From Geobacter sp. UBA5735 (GTDB lineage Bacteria > Desulfobacterota > Desulfuromonadia > Geobacterales > Geobacteraceae): 30,735 nucleotides of DNA. The stretch covers positions 1 to 30,735 of the forward strand of contig DIFZ01000051.1 of NCBI GenBank assembly GCA_002419385.1, in the 5' to 3' direction. Both the position numbers and the translations under genes were made by a program. Each line of letters begins with the position of its first letter. Position 1 is the first letter of the stretch. Positions 8,301 through 14,415 of the stretch are shown here, piece by piece. The notes below the pieces were generated by a model. That model had not been told where the DNA came from, made no database searches, and saw only the letters and a list, made by a program, of their open reading frames with translations.

Positions 8301-8589
8301 CCGGCGGAACCCACTGGTATCTGGCGCCGGGTGGGGCGGGTTGCCAGGGCTGGCATGGCTCCACGGTCAGCCCTTTGGCCAGCAGGGTAGTTTTGACTTC
8401 CGTGACAGTGCAGTCCTCGACCTGTGCATCCCAGGGAACGATGACGCGGAGCTTTATCCACGGCATGGCGACCGTTCCGAAACGGCCGGCTTTCCAGAGG
8501 GTGATGGTGCTCCTGTCCAGTCTCACCGGGATGGAAAGGTGCATGAGCTTTTTTCCGCTTCCATCTCTGCCAGTGTCAGCCAGGGTCAT
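5317..8589 (-). CDS. C25 (gingipain-like) cysteine peptidase with discoidin-like insert and Cys-rich tail
   Basis: A 1090-residue protein. The caspase-fold C25 catalytic region lies at about 530-870: the His is H764 in LISHGN and the Cys is C794 in SYACHTA, followed by GGMVAYMGHSR and, at 872-882, NLFGDPALRVW, all typical of C25. A discoidin (F5/8C)-like domain is inserted at about 345-467 (DGNESSFWQCG ... ALAEVGVHG). An Ig-like stretch follows at about 885-970. The tail has eight cysteines at 974, 979, 985, 992, 1000, 1008, 1014 and 1021. There is no signal peptide; the start is fixed by GAGGAGG seven bases upstream. The last ~44 residues are rich in R, G, P and H and look out of frame: removing one base in the G run at 5450-5456 restores a helical tail ending KDRSGD at 5313 (about 1091 residues). 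It may be both protease and precursor for the downstream SPASM enzyme; that role is inferred. Confidence 0.85.
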   Translation of the reverse strand: MTLADTGRDGSGKKLMHLSIPVRLDRSTITLWKAGRFGTVAMPWIKLRVIVPWDAQVEDCTVTEVKTTLLAKGLTVEPCQPWQPAPPGARYQWVPPDTSLYASSAAWPAAMARFAGIRRSGGFALAEVNLCPFRYRPGMFSLELAERLDIILVYRRTDGKPDKPRSFTELASERKLAERIRGMVLNPEDVDVHRFFKDGIEVLDYTTYPAVDYVIVTSDALAEPFRHLATWRTRLGLNARVVTVEEISAGSVADTGNACFRLTSGYHDGGTRDDAEAIRNFIKWARVNWSTDFVLLGGDTSVIPTRHAAVTGLGFDGDMPAVAGALDYGQNVVRYRDIATPDLSVQHATSATASTTLPGSLPAAVLDGNESSFWQCGTSDATPWIQLSLHAHAPVNCVKLGWGATFATSYAILVSTDGVTWTEKYSTTSGTGGTEEIRFECTSATALRILVTSGPQFALAEVGVHGPARGAYHGAAYRIDDTSTRLYLTQNLLNQVAPPDPNLPVEQNIKQGKSYLLIIAGDAEGTLVPFDETCSAARLGWRFIADLADVPATPSPTRTTFIELCGPVMFHGQPFLFLTDGNYMPTDLYYADIAADQYVPAGHHDWDADCNGIYGERYSRATDRVNQFPDIFVGRLPVREPAEVAALVAKITRYERFQDPEGFELPADFGVSILLGSENLGAVDDPVHPLDRSAVVSEQIRQNFLDSAASTGQAQAAPSRWLFTRRYQDYLRVQAQGPDLAEGTRDAIVDAIEGGNNAISLISHGNTDYLCFINDSGILKNMLNNPGICFSYACHTARFDLDSGQSIGECAVLNPLGGMVAYMGHSRMGSTGDGPLACTFWQAMPSAERLGEMADATKTLLPVSWVGQIYDYNLFGDPALRVWSDRPLHLDVSCASTICTGHQSYSVSVTSGGRPVPDALVCLTMEGSLFTTCRTTASGKASPMITPSVEGTMHLTVSGKNLIPYLGTVRVKKCDHVVCTSNIICDHNLLTCTSRLSFNCKRELAAYCVSLNVCPSVSSGCPAIDPGEPGIDDLLEPLDRICEIWGGSGPWPVCAHGRRSGRNGADRTAPAPYPQTHPTHARADQEGSQR
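5450..5456 (-). other. seven-G run with apparent frameshift in the C25 peptidase gene
   Basis: On the minus strand the run reads TGGGGGGGTT. As written it sends the frame into a low-quality tail. With six Gs the frame continues as W-G-V-R-D-P-G-R-F-A-R-M-A-E-D and stops at 5313-5315, eight bases into the radical SAM gene. With eight Gs it stops within about 15 codons. The cause may be a sequencing error, a true mutation or phase variation. Confidence 0.7.
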
Positions 8590-8803
8590 GTCGCCTCCTC
8601 AATCGCGCTCGTTGTTCTTGTCGGGGATTGAAAACCGTTGTCGGAAAACGGCTTCGCGGATATTCTCCGGAATACCGAACACTGCCGATGGTACAGTTTT
8701 GTCGCAACAAAATCAATGATTATTGTTTAGTTCAGTATAATAAATTATTGACAATGTATGTCGGGGTTTGTAGGGAGCCCGGAGCCTGTGTCCCAAACCC
8801 GCC

Positions 8804-8833
8804 TTGACTTTTTCCCCATACGTTCGCTACTAT
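8804..8833 (+). promoter_or_regulatory. sigma-70 promoter of ispG
   Basis: TTGACT (8804-8809), an 18-base spacer and TACTAT (8828-8833). The predicted transcription start is near 8840, almost on the chosen ATG at 8842, so the message may be leaderless. Confidence 0.5.
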
Positions 8834-8841
8834 GTCCCGTT

Positions 8842-9903
8842 ATGAAAAAACCGACCAGACAGATACGGATCGGCAGCGTTGCCGTCGGCGGTGGGGCTCC
8901 CTGTTCGGTCCAGTCCATGTGCAGCACCGATACCCGTGACGTGGCCGCCACCACGTCCCAGATCGCGCGTCTTGCCGAGGCGGGCTGCGAACTGGTGCGC
9001 TGCGCGGTTCTGGACATGCAGGCTGCGGAGGCTCTCGGCGATATCAAGGCTCGCTGTCTGATCCCGTTGATCGCGGATATCCATTTCGATTACAAGCTTG
9101 CTCTGAAAGCCCTGGAAATGGGCGTGGACGGGCTGCGCATCAATCCGGGCAACATCGGTGAGCGCTGGAAAGTCGCCGATGTTGTGAAGGCTGCTTCCGA
9201 GCGTCTCGTGCCGATCCGCATCGGCGTCAATGCCGGCTCTCTGGAAAAGGAACTCCTGGCTAAATATGGCCGCCCGACGGCCGAGGCAATGGTCGAATCA
9301 GCCTTGGGCCATGTGGCAATCCTGGAAGAACTGGGCTACGACCAGATCAAGATTTCCCTCAAGGCGTCGGACGTGATGAAAACAGTGGAGGCTTATCGTC
9401 TCCTGTCGCAACAGGTAAATTACCCGCTGCACATAGGTATTACCGAGGCAGGTACCACGTTTTCCGGCACGATCAAGTCGTCGGTCGGCCTGGGAATCCT
9501 GCTGGCAGACGGCATCGGCGATACCCTGCGGGTGTCCCTGACCGGCGACCCGGTGGACGAGATCCGGGTAGGGTTCGGCATCCTCAAGGCTCTCGGCCTG
9601 CGTCAGCGGGGCATCAATCTTGTTTCATGCCCCACGTGCGGCCGTTGCCAGATCGACCTGATACCTGTAGCCGAAGAGGTGGAGCGGCGCCTGCAGAAGA
9701 TCGTCAAGCCCATCAACGTGGCAGTCATGGGGTGCGTGGTGAACGGACCCGGCGAAGCACGGGAGGCTGACGTGGGTATCGCGGGCGGCAAGGGGGAGGG
9801 GCTCTTGTTCCGGCACGGAGAGATTGTCCGCAAGGTTCCGGAGAACGAACTGGCCGACGCATTGGTTGAAGAAGTGGAGAAGATGGCGGGCGAACTGTTG
9901 TAG
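8842..9903 (+). CDS. ispG: 4-hydroxy-3-methylbut-2-enyl diphosphate synthase (flavodoxin/ferredoxin)
   Basis: A 353-residue IspG (GcpE). It converts 2-C-methyl-D-erythritol 2,4-cyclodiphosphate to HMBPP in the MEP isoprenoid pathway with a 4Fe-4S cluster. The TIM-barrel half has PCSVQSM, PLIADIHFDYKLAL and GLRINPGNIG. The cluster ligands are C263, C266 and C298 with E305 (SCPTCGRC and MGCVVNGPGE). The protein is the short two-domain bacterial type, without the large insert of plant or chlamydial forms. I chose the ATG at 8842 because the family begins close to this residue; an in-frame ATG at 8758 would put the promoter inside the gene and add residues unlike the family. No clear ribosome binding site precedes 8842. 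It heads the group ispG-proS-pyrF-rlmB. Confidence 0.96.
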   Translation: MKKPTRQIRIGSVAVGGGAPCSVQSMCSTDTRDVAATTSQIARLAEAGCELVRCAVLDMQAAEALGDIKARCLIPLIADIHFDYKLALKALEMGVDGLRINPGNIGERWKVADVVKAASERLVPIRIGVNAGSLEKELLAKYGRPTAEAMVESALGHVAILEELGYDQIKISLKASDVMKTVEAYRLLSQQVNYPLHIGITEAGTTFSGTIKSSVGLGILLADGIGDTLRVSLTGDPVDEIRVGFGILKALGLRQRGINLVSCPTCGRCQIDLIPVAEEVERRLQKIVKPINVAVMGCVVNGPGEAREADVGIAGGKGEGLLFRHGEIVRKVPENELADALVEEVEKMAGELL

Positions 9904-9904
9904 A

Positions 9905-9923
9905 GGCGGGTTTTCAACCCGCC
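9905..9923 (+). repeat. perfect 8-bp hairpin after ispG
   Basis: GGCGGGTT (9905-9912), a three-base loop and AACCCGCC (9916-9923), starting two bases after the ispG stop. No T run follows, so it is more likely an mRNA 3'-end or processing hairpin, or part of a dispersed repeat, than an intrinsic terminator. Confidence 0.6.
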
Positions 9924-9963
9924 CTCGGTGTGATGTTGCCCACATCATGATATTTCAAGAAAC

Positions 9964-10016
9964 GTAGGGGCAACCCCCCGTGGTTGCCCTTTCATTGGGC
10001 AGGCACAGGGGTCTAC
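9964..10016. repeat. GTAGGGGC-type palindromic intergenic element
   Basis: Starts GTAGGGGCAACC and ends GTCTAC. An inner stem GGGCAACC (9968-9975) pairs with GGTTGCCC (9982-9989). Its opening bases match those of the element at 25974-26071, suggesting one dispersed family. Confidence 0.5.
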
Positions 10017-10044
10017 AAATTTATCGCCAAAGGAAGCATACACC

Positions 10045-11757
10045 ATGCGCTACTCACAGTATTTCATTCCCACCGTGAAGGAAACCCCTGCCGACGCGGA
10101 GGTCGTGTCGCACCGGCTCATGCTCAGGGCCGGCATGATCCGCAAGCTGGCGGCCGGCATCTACAATTATCTTCCCCTGGGGCTTCGATCCATCCGCAAG
10201 GTGGAGAATATCGTCCGGGAGGAGATGAACCGGGCCGGCGCCATCGAGATCCTCATGCCGGGCGTCATCCCTGCAGAACTCTGGCAGGAGTCGGAGCGCT
10301 GGGACCAGTACGGCAAGGAGCTTCTCCGCATCAAGGACCGCAAAGACGCCGAATTCTGCCTCGGACCCACCCACGAGGAAGTGGTGACGGACCTGGTGCG
10401 GCGCGAGATCAAGAGCTACCGCCAGATGCCGGTCAACCTCTACCAGATCCAGAGCAAGTTCCGCGATGAGATCCGCCCCCGCTTCGGCCTGATGCGTGGC
10501 CGCGAGTTCATCATGAAGGATGCTTACTCCTTCGACGTTGACGGCGATGCGGCCGATCTTTCCTACGACAAGATGTACCAGGCCTACCGCCGCATCTTCG
10601 AGCGGTGCGGCCTCAGGTTCCGCGCGGTTGAGGCCGACACCGGCTCAATCGGCGGCTCTTCTTCCCACGAGTTCATGGTGCTGGCGGACTCGGGCGAGGA
10701 CGCCATTGTTTCCTGCACGGCCTGCGAGTACGCTGCCAACGTGGAAAAGGCCGAGTCCCGCCCCCTCGAAGTGACTGAGCACGCTGACCCCAGACCGCTG
10801 GAGCGGGTTGCCACACCGGGAAAGAGGACCATCGAAGAGGTCTCGGAATTCCTGGGAGTCCATGCTGCGTCAACCATCAAGACGCTGGTGCTGCTGGCCG
10901 ATGGCGAGCCGGTAGTTGCGCTGGTTCGCGGGGACCATGAGCTGAACGAGATAAAGCTGAAGAACGCCCTTGGCTGCACCGAGTTGGAAATGGCAGGCGA
11001 CGAGGTGGTAATGAAGGTCACCAGCGCGCCGGTCGGGTTTGCCGGACCGGTGGGACTGAAGGTGAACATCGTTGCCGACCTGGCAGTCAGGGCCATGAAA
11101 AACTCCGTGACCGGAGCGAACGAGCAGGACATGCACCTGAAGAACGTCAACCTGGAGCGGGATTTCCCGATCGGGAAGTTCGCCGATATCCGCAACGTGG
11201 TGCACGGAGATGCCTGCCCCCGCTGCGAGTCGGGAATCCTGGAGATGTGGCGCGGCATCGAAGTCGGTCACGTTTTCAAGCTGGGGACCAAGTATTCCAA
11301 GGCCCTCAAGGCAAGTTTCCTGGATGCTGACGGCAAGGAACAGATCATCTTCATGGGCTGCTACGGTATCGGCATCGGCCGCACCGTTGCCGCCTGCATC
11401 GAGCAGAACCACGACGAAAACGGCATCATTTTCCCCATTCCCATAGCTCCGTTCCACTGCATCATCTCTGCGCTGAACATCAAGGAGGAACCGGTCAGGG
11501 AGGCTTCCGAGCAGATCTATCATCAGCTTGCCGAGGCGGGCGTGGAAGTGCTGCTGGACGACCGGGACGAACGCCCCGGCTTCAAGTTCAAGGATGCGGA
11601 CCTCATCGGCATCCCGCTGCGCATCGTGGTGGGGAGCAAGAACCTGGCGAACGGCAACGTGGAGCTGAAGGACCGGAAGACCGGCGAGGTGGCACTGCTG
11701 CCCGTTGCGGAAGCAGTGGAGAAGGTGAAGGCGGCGGTCGTCAAGGCTTTGAAATAG
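10045..11757 (+). CDS. proS: prolyl-tRNA synthetase (bacterial type, with editing domain)
   Basis: A 570-residue class II aminoacyl-tRNA synthetase that charges tRNA-Pro. Visible parts: the N-terminal catalytic segment (MRYSQYFIPTVKETPADAEV, then RAGMIRKLAAGIYNYLPLG), class II motif 2 around KFRDEIRPRFGLMRGREF, the inserted YbaK-like editing domain that clears Ala-tRNA-Pro (about residues 235-390, with EVSEFLGVHAASTIKTL and LVRGDHELNEIKL), motif 3 GCYGIGIGRTVAACIEQ, and the C-terminal anticodon-binding domain. The length is typical of the bacterial insertion-containing form. AAAGGAAG precedes the ATG. It follows ispG by about 140 bases, which hold two hairpin elements, so cotranscription with ispG is possible. 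Confidence 0.97.
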   Translation: MRYSQYFIPTVKETPADAEVVSHRLMLRAGMIRKLAAGIYNYLPLGLRSIRKVENIVREEMNRAGAIEILMPGVIPAELWQESERWDQYGKELLRIKDRKDAEFCLGPTHEEVVTDLVRREIKSYRQMPVNLYQIQSKFRDEIRPRFGLMRGREFIMKDAYSFDVDGDAADLSYDKMYQAYRRIFERCGLRFRAVEADTGSIGGSSSHEFMVLADSGEDAIVSCTACEYAANVEKAESRPLEVTEHADPRPLERVATPGKRTIEEVSEFLGVHAASTIKTLVLLADGEPVVALVRGDHELNEIKLKNALGCTELEMAGDEVVMKVTSAPVGFAGPVGLKVNIVADLAVRAMKNSVTGANEQDMHLKNVNLERDFPIGKFADIRNVVHGDACPRCESGILEMWRGIEVGHVFKLGTKYSKALKASFLDADGKEQIIFMGCYGIGIGRTVAACIEQNHDENGIIFPIPIAPFHCIISALNIKEEPVREASEQIYHQLAEAGVEVLLDDRDERPGFKFKDADLIGIPLRIVVGSKNLANGNVELKDRKTGEVALLPVAEAVEKVKAAVVKALK

Positions 11758-11772
11758 ACACTGTCGGTAAAA

Positions 11773-11876
11773 GGCAAAAGGCATAGGGCCAAGACAAACT
11801 TAAAACCTAAAACCTAAAACCTAAAACCTAAAACTTAAAACCTAAAACCTAAAACCAATTCCCTATGCCTTGTGCC
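11773..11876. repeat. heptad-periodic palindromic element (CCTAAAA)n
   Basis: Eight heptamers run from 11799 to 11854 (CTTAAAA once, CCTAAAA four times, CTTAAAA once, CCTAAAA twice). They are flanked by imperfect inverted arms at 11773-11788 and 11861-11876 (one mismatch in 16). The arms also read in 7-base steps (GGCAAAA GGCATAG; CCCTATG CCTTGTG CCCTTTG). The whole lies between proS and pyrF. Confidence 0.85.
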
Positions 11877-11900
11877 CTTTGCCCTTTGCCCGGAGTACTC

Positions 11901-12623
11901 ATGACCCGAGACGAAGCCCGTTCAAAAATAATATTCGCCCTTGACGTGGATTCTTTCAACGCTGCCAAGCACTGGGTCTCGGTCCTTTCCGGCAAGGTGG
12001 GGATGTTCAAGGTGGGCAAGCAGCTTTTCACCGCCTACGGGCCCGACATCGTCCGCATGATCGAAAACTTCGGCGCCGGGGTGTTCCTGGACCTGAAGTA
12101 CCACGACATCCCCAACACGGTGGCCATGGCCTCCCGGGAAGCTGCACGGCTGCGGGTGAAGCTCTTCAATGTCCATGCTCTGGGTGGCTACGACATGATG
12201 GCGAGAACAGCGGAGATGCTTGACAAGGAGTTTCCGCAGGGTGAACGATCCAAGGTTCTTGCGGTGACCATTCTGACCTCCTCGACGGAGGAGACCCTGC
12301 GCGGGGTGGGTATTGAGCTGCCCGTAGAGGAGATGGTGGTGCGGCTGGCAACGTTGGCGAAAAAGGCCGGCATCGACGGCGTGGTGGCATCTCCCCGTGA
12401 AGTGCCCCTGATCCGGGCGGCATGCGGGAAGGATTTCCTCGTGGTCACTCCGGGTGTCCGTCCCTCCTTTGCCTCGACCGATGACCAGAAGCGGGTCATG
12501 ACCCCGGCCGAGGCGGTTTATGCCGGGTCGGACTACCTGGTGATCGGCCGCCCCATCAGCGCGGCGCCCGACCCGGTTGTTGCGGTCGAGGTGATCGTGG
12601 ACGAAATGGCCGGGAAATGCTGA
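11901..12623 (+). CDS. pyrF: orotidine 5'-phosphate decarboxylase
   Basis: A 240-residue TIM-barrel enzyme that makes UMP from OMP, the last step of de novo pyrimidine synthesis. Active-site landmarks: D15 in FALDVDS, the lysine of MFKVGKQLF, and the catalytic D64-x-K66-x-x-D69 (FLDLKYHDIPNT). VTPGVRPS and DYLVIGRPI, near the C-terminus, form the phosphate-binding end. I chose the ATG at 11901 (GGAG six bases upstream) over an ATG at 11865 that lies in the repeat arm and would add residues unlike the family. It is separated from proS by the heptad element and from rlmB by about 100 bases. Confidence 0.96.
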   Translation: MTRDEARSKIIFALDVDSFNAAKHWVSVLSGKVGMFKVGKQLFTAYGPDIVRMIENFGAGVFLDLKYHDIPNTVAMASREAARLRVKLFNVHALGGYDMMARTAEMLDKEFPQGERSKVLAVTILTSSTEETLRGVGIELPVEEMVVRLATLAKKAGIDGVVASPREVPLIRAACGKDFLVVTPGVRPSFASTDDQKRVMTPAEAVYAGSDYLVIGRPISAAPDPVVAVEVIVDEMAGKC

Positions 12624-12705
12624 AGCGTTGAAGAGTCCGCTTTGCTCAGGTGTCGTAGCGAACAAGCGTCAGGGCAATGCATCGCATGAACGCTTCAACG
12701 CTTCA
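12621..12705. repeat. inverted repeat between pyrF and rlmB
   Basis: TGAAGCGTTGAAG (12621-12633) pairs exactly with CTTCAACGCTTCA (12693-12705). The left arm contains the pyrF stop codon. Read on the minus strand the right arm continues as two GAAGCGTT units. It resembles the other palindromic gap elements in this window but its unit is 8 rather than 7 bases. Confidence 0.65.
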
Positions 12706-12723
12706 TCTTCCTGAAAGGAAACC

Positions 12724-13467
12724 ATGAAAGAAGAGATCATCTACGGGCTCAACCCGGTGCTGGAGGCTTTGCGCGGCACACGAAAAGCTTTCGAGCTGTT
12801 CATTGCCGGGACCGGCACTGACAAGAGGCTGGAAAAACTGCTGAAGCTGGCTGCTGACAAGGGTGTCCCGGTAAGGAACCGGGAACGGTCGGACATAGCC
12901 AGGATCTGCGGCAGCGACCATCACCAGGGGGTGGCCCTCCGTGCCGAGGCGTTTTCCTATGCCGGGCTGGATGACATCCTGGCACGCTGCCGGGCGTTTC
13001 CAGGGGACGGACTGCTGCTGGTGCTGGACGGCGTGCAGGACCCCCACAACCTGGGGGCGCTGATCCGCAGCGCGGCCTGCGCCGGAGCCCACGGGGTGAT
13101 CATCCCGAAGGACAGGGCCGTGGGGGTGACGCCCACGGTGGAGAAGGCATCGGCCGGTGCGGTGGAAACGATCCCGGTTGCCCAGGTGGTGAACATCGCC
13201 CAGGCGCTTGAGGAACTCAAGCAAGAGGGGTTCTGGATCTACGGGGCCACGGACGATGCGCCGTCCATCCTCTACGGGCAGAAATTTTCCGGTGCGGTCG
13301 CACTGGTCATCGGCAACGAGGGTGAAGGCATGCGTCCGCTGGTCCGGAAGAAATGCGATGCCCTGTTTTCCATACCCATGCATGGCGGGGTGAGTTCGCT
13401 GAATGCTTCGGTTGCCGGCGGTGTGGCGTTGTTCGAGATCGTGCGGCAGAGGCTGGCTGAAACATAG
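12724..13467 (+). CDS. rlmB: 23S rRNA (guanosine-2'-O)-methyltransferase, RlmB/TrmH family
   Basis: A 247-residue SpoU-class methyltransferase. Residues about 1-75 form the L30e-like substrate-binding domain (YGLNPVLEALRG). The rest is the knotted SPOUT catalytic domain with motif 1 DGVQDPHNLGALIRSA, motif 2 VIGNEGEGMRPLV and motif 3 IPMHGGVSSLNASVA. These match RlmB, which methylates G2251 of 23S rRNA, although other SpoU enzymes share the motifs and the target is inferred. AAAGGAAACC precedes the ATG. A strong intrinsic terminator follows about 40 bases after the stop, closing the group that begins with ispG. Confidence 0.92.
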   Translation: MKEEIIYGLNPVLEALRGTRKAFELFIAGTGTDKRLEKLLKLAADKGVPVRNRERSDIARICGSDHHQGVALRAEAFSYAGLDDILARCRAFPGDGLLLVLDGVQDPHNLGALIRSAACAGAHGVIIPKDRAVGVTPTVEKASAGAVETIPVAQVVNIAQALEELKQEGFWIYGATDDAPSILYGQKFSGAVALVIGNEGEGMRPLVRKKCDALFSIPMHGGVSSLNASVAGGVALFEIVRQRLAET

Positions 13468-13505
13468 GAAATACCGGCAGGAAACCAGTTTTGCCTGCAA
13501 AGTCG

Positions 13506-13542
13506 AAAAAAGCCGGTACCCATGATGGGAGCCGGCTTTTTT
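13506..13542. terminator. bidirectional intrinsic terminator after rlmB
   Basis: AAAAAAGCCGG at the left pairs with GCCGGCTTTTTT at the right, with an inner stem CCCAT/ATGGG. The A run before and T run after make it work in both directions, ending rlmB on the plus strand and the sigma-region-4 gene on the minus strand. Confidence 0.9.
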
Positions 13543-13614
13543 CTTATGCGTGGGCAGGCTGCCTGCTTGTCCGCCACACGGGAATGGGCGTGTCCGGTGT
13601 GGGAAAGCAGCGGT

Positions 13615-13926
13615 TCAGGAAGGGGGGAATCCGGTTTTCAGCCGGTACATGGCGTGATCGTGGATCCTGGATATCTTTGCCTGTTTCAGGTTCAACACCA
13701 TGCCGATTTCGGTGAAATTCAGATCTTCGTAATAATGCAGCGAAAGCACCAGCCGCTCCAGTTCGGGCAGACGATCAATTGCCCTGCCAAGCTCAAGAGG
13801 ATCCTTGTCGGCAAAGGAGACCCCGGGGTCCGCTGCGGCAGGACGCGTGATGTTCAGGTGCTGGTTGCCGATTGAAAGACCGACCGGATTGCCAATGGAT
13901 TGTTTTATTGCTGATATGGTTTCCAT
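13615..13926 (-). CDS. sigma-70 region 4 domain protein (no region 2)
   Basis: A 103-residue protein. From about residue 45 to 97 it matches sigma region 4 of the FliA/SigB type: LPELERLVLSLHYYEDLNFTEIG, then a helix-turn-helix LNLKQAKISRIHDHAMYRL. Residues 1-44 are not recognisable and no region 2 or 3 is present, so it cannot act as a normal sigma factor alone. I chose the ATG at 13926 (AGAGGA upstream) over an upstream ATG near 14013 with no good ribosome binding site. It is a lone gene between convergent rlmB and divergent glgC. It may bind a -35 element or core RNA polymerase as a regulator, or be the remnant of a flagellar-type sigma factor. The domain call is good, the role open. Confidence 0.75.
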   Translation of the reverse strand: METISAIKQSIGNPVGLSIGNQHLNITRPAAADPGVSFADKDPLELGRAIDRLPELERLVLSLHYYEDLNFTEIGMVLNLKQAKISRIHDHAMYRLKTGFPPS

Positions 13927-14324
13927 AGTTTTTTCCTCTTTGCTCCATTGAAAGTCAATGACGGGTGCAACGGGATCATTTCGGTCGCGCACTTTATTTG
14001 AGCAGTTGTGCAACTGTTGAACTCTTCATGCCGTGGTGAAACGTTCCGCTTGTCCTGGCCGGGCATGGCCCGTGGTCTGTCAAGCGTTCAGTTTCCCGTC
14101 TTTTCCTGAGTCCGCTTTGCCTCAGGCGGTAACTGCAGTGGAGTGACAACACCCGGTATCCATTTTTCTGCAAAAATGTGACCAACATGAGAGGAGCATG
14201 TCAGGCAGCCTTTTTTTTGCCCTGCGGTTGCTCGCGATAAAGGTCAACCCGGGTTCGTGGCGTCACGAATTCAAAAAAACAACCTTGCTTTGGGGGAAAG
14301 TTATGCAATTTTTTGTGTTGATTC
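13927..14324. other. intergenic region between the sigma-region-4 gene and glgC
   Basis: About 400 bases without a convincing gene. It must hold the minus-strand promoter of the sigma-region-4 gene, which I could not place, and the start of the glgC control region. Short open frames here lack ribosome binding sites and natural composition. An RNA gene is not evident. Confidence 0.5.
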
Positions 14325-14353
14325 CTGACGCTCTTTCGCTTGCGTGATAGAAT
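14325..14353 (+). promoter_or_regulatory. candidate promoter of glgC
   Basis: CTGACG (14325-14330), a 17-base spacer and TAGAAT (14348-14353), about 55 bases before the glgC ribosome binding site. Confidence 0.4.
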
Positions 14354-14415
14354 GTATTTCATGTCGCACAGTGTTCAACGCGGAAGCTCATCACGCGGGA
14401 GAAGGAGGGAATGCC

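Noticed and set aside
9905..9923. Hairpin after ispG considered as an intrinsic terminator
   Set aside because: No T run follows the stem.
11799..11854. Heptamer array considered as a CRISPR array
   Set aside because: Units are 7 bases and contiguous, with no spacers.
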